Positions 37,784 through 44,819 of a stretch of DNA of 64,000 bases are shown one piece after another. Every line of letters starts with the position of its first letter. Position 1 is the first letter of the stretch. The stretch is taken from positions 1 through 64,000 of the forward strand of contig ARRA01000002.1 in NCBI GenBank assembly GCA_000384935.1. Reading direction: 5' to 3'. The position numbers were made by a program, and so were the translations under genes. The stretch is from a gamma proteobacterium SCGC AAA076-P13 (GTDB lineage: Bacteria > Pseudomonadota > Gammaproteobacteria > Magnimaribacterales > D2472). The notes under the pieces were generated by a model, which saw nothing but the letters and a program-made list of their open reading frames with translations, ran no database searches and had not been told where the DNA came from.

Positions 37784-38982
37784 ATAAACGAATTTTAATA
37801 TGCGCAGCTACTTTTTCACAACTCATACCAGTTTATGATCATATGCTAAAAAAAAAATATAGCGTTGATTATATTTTAGCCTCCCAAAGTGGAGCTAAAG
37901 ATACCCAAGCCAATTCATTACTAATAAAAATGCTCAGAGCTGTAGAGTTTGGATTTTTAAGTAACTCATTATTTTCAATGTATCATGTTGGATTTATTCA
38001 GAATCATTCAAAAAACTATTTTTTCAATACATTACTTAAGAGCCTTAGTTATACGTCAAGGAAATCACGCCCATCAGGAAAATTAATAAAAAGACTATTA
38101 TCGAGAATATTAAAATTTCAATTAAATTATTTTAAAACTAAAAATATTAGCTCTTATGATGAAATTATATTTACAGGTATTTTAACAACTAAAACTGAAT
38201 TAGCTTTGTTTTTAAACGCTGATAATAAAAATATTACGACAACTTACTGGCCTGCAAACTGGGATAATGCTTCATCAAAATGTATAAATCCTCTCGGATC
38301 ATTTACTAAATCATATTATTGGACTGAGGAAATGAAAGCTTTGATGGAAATAGTTCCCTACTATAAGATATTAATTCCTGGCGCCTTTCCAAGGCTAAGA
38401 TATCTTCAAAAGGTAAGCCATGTGGCTGATGAAGTTAGTCTTAGAATTCTCGTAGCCTTATCTCAGAAGAGCCTCGACTCTTCAAATAAAATTATATCAA
38501 ATCTGAATTCTCAAATAGAAAAATGCGGTATAAAAAATGTTCAAATAACTATTAGACCTCATCCAGCATCTAAGATACCAGATATTAATAACTCAAAACT
38601 TAATCATATTAAGTTATCAACTGGCGACTTAATTGGAATTAACAAATCAAGCAATTTAACTGATGCAAAAAATAAAATGAAAATATATGAAGATGAAATA
38701 GTTAAAGTTTTATCTCATGCTGATATATTAATTTGTGAAGGTGGCACTCTAATACTTGAAGCAATTAATATAGGCATCCCTTCAATAATCTTGAGTATAA
38801 ATCCGTATAATCCAACTGCTGCTCATTTTAATAACTTTGATCATTTTAAATTACTATCATCTGAAGAAAGTGTAAAAGCTGTTTTCAGCTTTCATAGACT
38901 AATTGAAAATTGTCAAAAACTTAAACAAAATAAAAATCAACCAATCTCAGAAGATTTAAAGCTCATAATTGATCAAAACTGA
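37780..38982 (+). CDS. Putative GT-B glycosyltransferase
   Basis: A 400-residue protein with two Rossmann-like halves. Notable segments are TTYWPANWDNASSKC near residue 150, ILVALSQKSL near 225, ITIRPHPASKIP near 262, and LICEGGTLILEAINIGIPSI near 325. The last is typical of UDP-sugar-binding GT-B folds. The N-terminal half is basic and may touch the membrane. It lies between a GT2 gene and the polymerase, so it is likely to add a sugar to the repeat unit. No named family could be assigned. Confidence 0.62.
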   Translation: MNKRILICAATFSQLIPVYDHMLKKKYSVDYILASQSGAKDTQANSLLIKMLRAVEFGFLSNSLFSMYHVGFIQNHSKNYFFNTLLKSLSYTSRKSRPSGKLIKRLLSRILKFQLNYFKTKNISSYDEIIFTGILTTKTELALFLNADNKNITTTYWPANWDNASSKCINPLGSFTKSYYWTEEMKALMEIVPYYKILIPGAFPRLRYLQKVSHVADEVSLRILVALSQKSLDSSNKIISNLNSQIEKCGIKNVQITIRPHPASKIPDINNSKLNHIKLSTGDLIGINKSSNLTDAKNKMKIYEDEIVKVLSHADILICEGGTLILEAINIGIPSIILSINPYNPTAAHFNNFDHFKLLSSEESVKAVFSFHRLIENCQKLKQNKNQPISEDLKLIIDQN

Positions 38983-39950
38983 TGACTTATCTTTTTATTA
39001 TTTTAATTTTTGCAATTGTTTTAAATAATCTATTATGTCTATCTTTTCGTAAAGAATTAGCATTCATTTCTTTTTTACCAATTCCTTTTATTACTATTTT
39101 TTTTTTTAATGCTGGATCTCCAGATATTGAAGTTTATAAATTTTTTTTTTCAGAAACTTGTAAAGGTAGCTTTGTAACTGATCCTGGAATGAGCTTAATT
39201 TTTATACCATTTTGTGGTTTTGGAGAGGAAATTGGTATTAAACTAATAATATTTATTGTTTCTATCCTTGGATATCTTGCATTTTCAAAAATTGATAATA
39301 CTTTTGGTCCAGTAATTTATTTAGCATTTGGAAATTTTTTTATTGGAAATTTTAATGCGTTATCTTTTAATTTTTTACTTTATATATTAATAATTGCACT
39401 TCTTAATTCTAATAAGTTAAAAAATTCCTTACTTATAATTTCAGGAACAGCTTTTCATACTGCAGGAACATTTTTTTTACTATCAAATTTTTTAAGCAGG
39501 ATTAGTCTGCTAATAACAACTCCAATAGCAATATTAATAACAATTCTAAGTTACTCATTTCTTATTAATTTCACTCCATTTGATGATAGATTTTTTAAGT
39601 TAAATGGGGATGGAAGTATATCCAACTTAATTTATTTTTTAATTATTACTATATTATTTTGTATTTTTGGGCATAAAAAATATGACAAAAAGCTTCTTAA
39701 TTCTATTGTTCTTGCTAATGTTATATATGCTGGATTAGCAATTAATATTATTTTTTTACAAATAAATGCATTAAGATTTTTAAATATTTCATTCGCATTT
39801 TTATTAATTTCTTTAATAAGTCTTTTTTCAAAAAATAGTTTTACAAGAACCTTAATTTTTATGGGAATTTTAATCCTATCTATTGCAAATTTTATTTTTA
39901 ACAGCTCTATCTTCCCATTACATGAATGGATATTGTTCGAAATAGTATAA
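38982..39950 (+). CDS. EpsG/Wzy-like polysaccharide polymerase
   Basis: A very hydrophobic 322-residue protein with about nine or ten membrane segments and little else. A soluble loop near residue 45-65 has the EpsG-like SPDIEVYKFFF...DPGMSLIF pattern. A later FHTAGTFFLL matches the H-x-T-A motif after a membrane segment in EpsG-family polymerases. It shares one base with the preceding stop (tgATG). The position at the end of a glycosyltransferase run fits a Wzy-type polymerase that works with Wzz. It could be another polytopic envelope protein. Confidence 0.65.
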   Translation: MTYLFIILIFAIVLNNLLCLSFRKELAFISFLPIPFITIFFFNAGSPDIEVYKFFFSETCKGSFVTDPGMSLIFIPFCGFGEEIGIKLIIFIVSILGYLAFSKIDNTFGPVIYLAFGNFFIGNFNALSFNFLLYILIIALLNSNKLKNSLLIISGTAFHTAGTFFLLSNFLSRISLLITTPIAILITILSYSFLINFTPFDDRFFKLNGDGSISNLIYFLIITILFCIFGHKKYDKKLLNSIVLANVIYAGLAINIIFLQINALRFLNISFAFLLISLISLFSKNSFTRTLIFMGILILSIANFIFNSSIFPLHEWILFEIV

Positions 39951-40193
39951 GTTATGATTGATAAAAGAATACATTTTTTAATTATGCTTTAAGTTAAAAC
40001 TCATTATTTTTCTAATTTTCATAGTTATTTTGATAATTCACACATAAAAATGTTGTCAAACTCATACTATTTCTTTAAAAAAAAATATTTTTAGCTTAAC
40101 TCCATCTTGTGAAATAGTTTAAAAAAAATACCAAGTATTGTTTATGCGCAGCTTTAGAACTAGAATATACTTTTTTTTAACCTATAAATTTAA
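39951..40193. other. AT-rich intergenic region with no gene seen
   Basis: This 243-nt gap is the longest gene-free stretch in the island. All frames contain stops and no tRNA-like fold is seen. Runs of A and T (for example near 40075-40095) could act as a terminator for the polymerase gene and a promoter for the methyltransferase gene, but no clear boxes can be named. Confidence 0.6.
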
Positions 40194-41045
40194 ATGCAGT
40201 ATAAAAAAGCTAAAGATTTTATATCAGAATATGAACTAACTGACTTTACTAATGAAAAAAAGGTTGCGAGGTATGTAACATTTTTTAATTTAGATAGACT
40301 GTGTAAGCCACTTGATGAAGACCAAATGCCCAATGGTCAATTATTTCCTGTAAGCTTGAGTATAATTAATTTGCCAAATGAAGATATAAGTCCATATAGA
40401 CCAGTTTTTGGTGATTTATGTAGACTTCATTATATTGTTTTATCAAATAAAATGATAAACGTCCTAGAGTTTGGCAGTGGATTTTCTTCTGTTGTCATTT
40501 CTCATGCATTAATGATATTAAAGAATGAATTTCATAGCTGGGCAAATGAAAATTTAAGATCCAAAGATCCCTTTAAGTTATTTTCTGTTGATGAAAATGA
40601 GTACTTTAGTAACTTAACAACAAAAAGAATTGGTGTATCTCTTCAAGAGTATGCATCTATAAGCTCAAGCAATGTCACATTAAAAACTCATGATTCAAGA
40701 TACTGTACTTTTTTTGACAATGTTCCAAATGTTTCTCCTGATTTTATACTTTTAGATGGACCAGACCAATATGCAGCCAAAGATTCTATAAATGGCTTTC
40801 AAATTAGTGATGCAGCAAGAATGCCAATGTCCGCTGATATCTTGGGTTTTGAATTTTTTTTAAATCCAGGTACTCTAATATTGGTAGATGGAAGAACTGC
40901 CAATGTAAGATTTTTAAAGCAATACCTTAAAAGAAATTGGATACATACTCATGATGTTGATGGAGATGTTCATTATCTCGTCCTTAATGAAGATCCATTT
41001 GGTGCCTATAGCAAATCCATTATAGATTTTAAAAATAATAATTAA
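40194..41045 (+). CDS. Class I methyltransferase-like protein
   Basis: A 283-residue protein with a Rossmann methyltransferase core. VLEFGSGFSSVVISHAL near residue 89 is the SAM loop, LFSVDENEYF is the strand-2 end, and PDFILLDGPDQYAAKDS near 180 is the strand-4 region. LILVDGRTANVRFL completes the sheet. Similar proteins occur as sugar or small-molecule methyltransferases in glycan loci. No substrate can be assigned. It is separated by gaps on both sides and may have its own promoter. Confidence 0.68.
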   Translation: MQYKKAKDFISEYELTDFTNEKKVARYVTFFNLDRLCKPLDEDQMPNGQLFPVSLSIINLPNEDISPYRPVFGDLCRLHYIVLSNKMINVLEFGSGFSSVVISHALMILKNEFHSWANENLRSKDPFKLFSVDENEYFSNLTTKRIGVSLQEYASISSSNVTLKTHDSRYCTFFDNVPNVSPDFILLDGPDQYAAKDSINGFQISDAARMPMSADILGFEFFLNPGTLILVDGRTANVRFLKQYLKRNWIHTHDVDGDVHYLVLNEDPFGAYSKSIIDFKNNN

Positions 41046-41089
41046 TTGAAATTATTATACTTTTCAATATTTATTTATATAATTTACTA

Positions 41090-41887
41090 ATGAGCATTAA
41101 AATAAGTGTAGTAAGTGGTGGGTTTGATCCAATTCACAGAGGTCATATCGAGTATTTCAAAGAAGCAGCAAAAATTGGTGATAAGTTAGTAGTTGCTCTG
41201 AATAGCGATAAGTGGCTTATTGATAAAAAAGGTAAATACTTTATGCCATTTTCTGAGAGAAAAGTAGTTATTGAAAATTTAGAAATGGTAGATCTTGTTG
41301 TTGATTTTGAAGATGATGACATGGGAAGCTGCTGTAATGCCCTAAAAAAACTAAAAGAAATATATCCAAATGATGAAATTATATTTTGTAATGGCGGAGA
41401 TAGAAAAGAGACTAACATTCCAGAAATGTCAGTAAATGGAATTAGTTTTGAATTTTCTGTAGGCGGTGACGAAAAACTAAATTCATCTAGCTGGATCTTG
41501 AAAGACTTTCAATTTGATTTTGAGAAAAGAATATGGGGAAAATTTTTTAATTTGTATATTGATAATAGATTAAAGCTTAAAGAGCTGATTGTAGATCCCG
41601 GTAAAGGAATGAGTTTTCAAAAACATAAATACAGGAATGAAATATGGTTTGTTAGCAAGGGCAAATGTTTAGTAAACTTCAGTGAAGAAGATCCAGATAA
41701 TTATAATGAATTTCTCCTTGAAACCGAACAGACGTTTCATGTTCCCATTGACGCATGGCATCAAATAACTAATCCATATGATAAACCATGCCACATAATT
41801 GAAATTCAGTATGGAGAACAAACTTCTGAGGAAGATATTGTAAGATTGAGATATTACGCCGAAAATGAAAAAATATTAAATCAATGA
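41090..41887 (+). CDS. Nucleotidyltransferase (TagD/HldE-like) fused to a ManC-type cupin
   Basis: A 265-residue two-domain protein. Residues ~1-140 are a cytidylyltransferase-like domain with GGFDPIHRGHIEYFKEA (the HxGH site), PFSERKVVIENL, and DEKLNSSSWIL as the nucleotide-binding end. Residues ~143-260 are a cupin like the C-terminus of type II mannose-6-phosphate isomerase/ManC: WGKFFNLY, VDPGKGMSFQKH, NEIWFVSKGKC, VPIDAWHQITNP and EIQYGEQTSEEDIVR. The combination suggests isomerisation and activation of a sugar or polyol phosphate by one protein. The activity is inferred. Confidence 0.82.
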   Translation: MSIKISVVSGGFDPIHRGHIEYFKEAAKIGDKLVVALNSDKWLIDKKGKYFMPFSERKVVIENLEMVDLVVDFEDDDMGSCCNALKKLKEIYPNDEIIFCNGGDRKETNIPEMSVNGISFEFSVGGDEKLNSSSWILKDFQFDFEKRIWGKFFNLYIDNRLKLKELIVDPGKGMSFQKHKYRNEIWFVSKGKCLVNFSEEDPDNYNEFLLETEQTFHVPIDAWHQITNPYDKPCHIIEIQYGEQTSEEDIVRLRYYAENEKILNQ

Positions 41888-42224
41888 CTTATGTCATAAA
41901 TATTTCAGCATTTGAAGAGTATAGTTTATCATTTAAACAAGGGCTTCATGTCTACAATTGTATTGATAAGACTTATTTTGATATGAACACATTAGTTTCT
42001 GAGGTCCGTAAAACATTGTTTGAAAAATACAATGTTGATTTTAGCTTGCCTGCTTTTTTAGGGATAGCTATTGGCTATTGGATGATTTTGTTTCAAAAGC
42101 AATGGGCAAAATGTTTTTAGTGAGCAGCATCCGTGTCAAAAAATTTATGGCCACAACGCAATTTGCATCAGCAGTAAACAAATCTGCAGTTCTAGATTCT
42201 TATGAAGTAATTAGATATATTTAA
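41884..42224 (+). pseudogene. Probable gene remnant at the island edge
   Basis: A 78-codon frame (41884-42120) starts in a four-base overlap with the previous gene and ends at TAG after FQKQWAKCF. A T5 run lies at the stop. Removing one T continues the frame for about 25 more codons (SEQHPCQKIYGH). The third frame has a 37-codon ORF from ATG at 42111 (MFLVSSIRVKK) to TAA at 42224. No reading gives a complete recognisable protein. The segment IGYWMILFQKQW is hydrophobic and Trp-rich. I infer a decayed transferase gene; a short real gene cannot be excluded. Confidence 0.45.
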
Positions 42225-42242
42225 CCTTTTACTTTCAATGAA

Positions 42243-42839
42243 ATGATTAAATTTAATAACTTAAGTCAAGAAATGCCTTTTCTGCTTTTTAAGGAGAAAT
42301 ACAATGAGGCTTTATTTGCAAATCAAAAGAGTATTGAAGCTCTTTCAATTTCATCTTATAACAAGGAGATGAAAGAGGTTGATTCTAGATATGTAAATCT
42401 TAAATTTATTAAAAATGATGAGTTTATTTTTTTTAGTAATTATGACTCAACAAAAGCGTCTGCTTTTAATTCTCACAATCAAATAGCCGCATTATTATTT
42501 TGGCCTAGTATCAATGTTCAGATCAGAATGAAAGCTAAAATAAAAAAAACTACTAATGAATATAATCAAAAATATTTTTTTGATAGATCAGAGAAAAAAA
42601 ATGCATTAGCCATCTCATCTAACCAATCAAAGCCAATAGTTTCTTATAGCCAAGTCAAAGAAAATTATAATAAATCCTTAAAAAACGATGATTTAAAAAA
42701 ATGCCCAGAGTTTTGGGGAGGCTATTCATTTACCCCTTACTATTTTGAATTTTGGGAAGGTCATGAATCACGATTAAATAAAAGAGAAGTCTTCAAAAAA
42801 AATGATGATAGTTGGAAGTATCTTTTTCTTCAACCCTAA
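42243..42839 (+). CDS. Pyridoxine/pyridoxamine 5'-phosphate oxidase-like protein
   Basis: A 198-residue flavin-binding split-barrel protein of the PdxH family. SRYVNLKFIKNDEFIFFSNY, KASAFNSHNQIAALLFW and VQIRMKAKI give the FMN-binding barrel. CPEFWGGYSFTPYYFEFW and the C-terminal WEGHESRLNKREVF match PdxH. In E. coli PdxH the end motif has RLHxR, where the His contacts the cofactor; here it is RLNKR. It may still be a PLP-salvage oxidase or a related FMN enzyme. It lies between the island and infC and could belong to either. Confidence 0.78.
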   Translation: MIKFNNLSQEMPFLLFKEKYNEALFANQKSIEALSISSYNKEMKEVDSRYVNLKFIKNDEFIFFSNYDSTKASAFNSHNQIAALLFWPSINVQIRMKAKIKKTTNEYNQKYFFDRSEKKNALAISSNQSKPIVSYSQVKENYNKSLKNDDLKKCPEFWGGYSFTPYYFEFWEGHESRLNKREVFKKNDDSWKYLFLQP

Positions 42840-42945
42840 GTAAAATTTTATTGCGTAATAAGTTAATTAGTATAAAATCAGCACCATTAAATGATAAATA
42901 TCAAACCATCCCAAATAAACAACATTTTACTTAATACATAATGTT

Positions 42946-42951
42946 TATAAT
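42946..42951 (+). promoter_or_regulatory. Possible -10 box for the infC operon
   Basis: A perfect TATAAT lies 33 nt before the inferred infC start and would give a short leader containing the AAAGG Shine-Dalgarno at 42967-42971. No convincing -35 box is seen at the right distance. A second TTGCGT-N16-TAAAAT pair further upstream near 42853-42880 is an alternative. Confidence 0.3.
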
Positions 42952-42978
42952 CTTGTCCATTTCTTCAAAGGTACTCTC

Positions 42979-43509
42979 ATAGCTTCTCAGAAAAAAAATA
43001 TCACACCTATTAACGAAAAAATTCGAGCGAGCGAAGTAATGCTTATTGGATCAAATGGTGAAAAACAAGGATTGGTAGCATTTTCCGTTGCCTTGGAATC
43101 AGCTAGAGTGGCATCACTTGACTTGGTTCAAGTATCACCTTCAGATGCATCGCCTTTGGTTTGTAAGCTTTTAGATTATGGTAAACATGTCTTTGATAAG
43201 AAAAAAAGCTTATCTTCATCAAAGATAAAGGTTAAAAGAAGCACCACAAAAGAAATAAAATTTAGACCTTCTACAGATATCGGTGACTATAATATTAAAT
43301 TAAAAAAGGTTAAAAGCTTTATTCTTGACGGAGATAAGACTAAAATAAGCGTCCGATTCAGAGGTAGGGAAATATTGAACAGTGATATGGGCCTTAATTT
43401 ACTAAATAGATTAAGAGACGAGCTGGAAGATATTGCCCAGGTGGACCAAGAGCCTTCTCTTGAGGGCAGGCAGTTGCTTATGGTTCTTTCTCCTTTGAAG
43501 AAGAAGTAA
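42979..43509 (+). CDS. infC: Translation initiation factor IF-3, AUA start codon
   Basis: IF-3 keeps the subunits apart and checks start codons. The first ATG (43039) would give only 156 residues and cut off the conserved NEKIRASEV segment. The frame is open upstream to ATA at 42979, seven bases after an AAAGG ribosome site. That gives 176 residues beginning (Met)[19 protein letters not shown], close to the 180 of E. coli. Later motifs are [37 protein letters not shown] and [12 protein letters not shown]. coli infC uses AUU, which allows IF-3 to repress itself; AUA would serve the same end. Confidence 0.93.
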   Translation: MASQKKNITPINEKIRASEVMLIGSNGEKQGLVAFSVALESARVASLDLVQVSPSDASPLVCKLLDYGKHVFDKKKSLSSSKIKVKRSTTKEIKFRPSTDIGDYNIKLKKVKSFILDGDKTKISVRFRGREILNSDMGLNLLNRLRDELEDIAQVDQEPSLEGRQLLMVLSPLKKK

Positions 43510-43534
43510 ATATAAATTTTATAAGAAGAATAAT

Positions 43535-43729
43535 ATGGGATATAAATTAAAAACACATTCTGGAGCTGCTAAGCGCTTTAAGAAGACAGGTACGTCTGTT
43601 AAGAGCAAAAGTGCAAATAGAAATCATATCCTTACTAAACAGTCTACAAAAAGAAAAAGACATAACAGAGGCTTAAACAAACTATCAGGGATAGTTCTTA
43701 AAATGGCTTCAAAATTAATAAGAAGATAA
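43535..43729 (+). CDS. rpmI: 50S ribosomal protein L35
   Basis: A basic 64-residue protein with [12 protein letters not shown] near the N-terminus and [17 protein letters not shown] in the middle, both diagnostic of L35. It lies 25 nt after infC and three before rplT, the invariant bacterial order. Its translation is probably coupled to the L20-regulated operon, but no operator structure can be proved here. Confidence 0.97.
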   Translation: MGYKLKTHSGAAKRFKKTGTSVKSKSANRNHILTKQSTKRKRHNRGLNKLSGIVLKMASKLIRR

Positions 43730-43732
43730 ATC

Positions 43733-44080
43733 ATGCCAAGAACTACCAAATCAGTAACAGCAAAAGCAAAACATAAGAAAGTACTTAGTGCTACTAAAGG
43801 GCATTACGGTGCTAGAAGTAGATTATTTAGAACTGCTAAACAGTCTAATATCAAATCTTTGCAATATGCCTTTAGAGATAGAAAAAATAAGAAAAGAGCA
43901 TTCAGAGCACTTTGGATTGCAAGAATTAATGCTGGAGCCAGAGAGCTTGGTGTCTCATACTCTGTACTTATTAATTCTTTGGCTAAAAAAGATATTGCTT
44001 TAGATAGAAAAATCCTTTCTGATATAGCCATTACTGATAACGCAACTTTTGAGAAGATTGTAAAAACAGCTACTAGCTAG
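43733..44080 (+). CDS. rplT: 50S ribosomal protein L20
   Basis: L20 is a primary 23S rRNA-binding assembly protein and, in E. coli, the repressor of rpmI-rplT. Its 115 residues include [45 protein letters not shown] in two parts, and [21 protein letters not shown]. All are strongly conserved. The basic N-terminal extension is present. It ends 13 nt before pheS. Confidence 0.97.
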   Translation: MPRTTKSVTAKAKHKKVLSATKGHYGARSRLFRTAKQSNIKSLQYAFRDRKNKKRAFRALWIARINAGARELGVSYSVLINSLAKKDIALDRKILSDIAITDNATFEKIVKTATS

Positions 44081-44093
44081 ATATACTGGTTTC

Positions 44094-44819
44094 ATGCCAG
44101 AATATAAAGATATTTCACCCCCCGAGCTAATCAAAGATAGGGGTTCCCTTCATCCAATAAATCACATGAAAGACTCCATCATGAGTCTATTGGTTTCCTA
44201 TGGCTTTGAAATTGTTGATGGGCCTGAAATTGAAACAGAAGAATTTAATTTCGATATGCTTAATATTAAAAAATCACATCCCGCAAGACAGATGCATGAC
44301 ACTTTTTATGTTGAAAACAAATCAAATCTTCTAAGGACTCATACTTCGCCTGTTCAAATAAGAGGTATGCTTGAAAAAAAACCGCCACTAGCATTTATTT
44401 CGGGTGGAAAAGTTTATAGAAAAGATGATGATGCTACCCATTTACCAATGTTCCATCAGGTTGAGGGTATATATGTTGATGAAAATGTAAGCTTTGCTCA
44501 GCTTAAAGACCTAATTTATAAAATTATTCACTCACTTTTTGGTGATGATGTTGAATTAAGATTTAGACCCTCATATTTTCCATTTACTGAGCCTTCTGCA
44601 GAGGTTGATATCTTATCAAAAGAGGGTAAGTGGCTTGAAATACTTGGGTGTGGAATAGTTAATCCAGTTGTTTTAGATAATTGCAATATAGATTCTAATA
44701 AATATAGTGGTCTAGCCTTCGGTCTTGGTATTGAAAGAATAGCCATGCTTAAGCATGGGGTAATCGATATAAGAGAGTTCTATAAGTCTAACTTAGATTT
44801 TTTAATTCAGTTCAAATGA
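44094..44819 (+). CDS. pheS: Phenylalanine--tRNA ligase alpha subunit lacking the coiled-coil domain
   Basis: This is the catalytic alpha chain of PheRS. Only the catalytic core is present: 241 residues against 327 in E. coli. It begins (YKDISPPELIKDRGSLHPI) at what is about residue 92 of E. coli PheS. Class II motifs are intact: HPARQMHDTFY, LLRTHTSPVQIR, GKVYRKDDDATH, FHQVEG, FRPSYFPFTEPSAEVDI and GLAFGLGIERIAMLK. The N-terminal helical hairpin that contacts tRNA is missing. Only 13 nt separate it from rplT, so the domain is not hidden by a frameshift. It overlaps pheT by four bases. Confidence 0.95.
   Translation: MPEYKDISPPELIKDRGSLHPINHMKDSIMSLLVSYGFEIVDGPEIETEEFNFDMLNIKKSHPARQMHDTFYVENKSNLLRTHTSPVQIRGMLEKKPPLAFISGGKVYRKDDDATHLPMFHQVEGIYVDENVSFAQLKDLIYKIIHSLFGDDVELRFRPSYFPFTEPSAEVDILSKEGKWLEILGCGIVNPVVLDNCNIDSNKYSGLAFGLGIERIAMLKHGVIDIREFYKSNLDFLIQFK

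Noticed and set aside
43039-43509. infC starting at the ATG at 43039
   Set aside because: It would delete the conserved IF-3 N-terminal segment, which is encoded in frame upstream behind a good ribosome site and an ATA codon.
43700-44094. A frameshifted N-terminal domain of pheS upstream of 44094
   Set aside because: Only 13 nt separate rplT and pheS, so there is no room for the missing ~90 codons.
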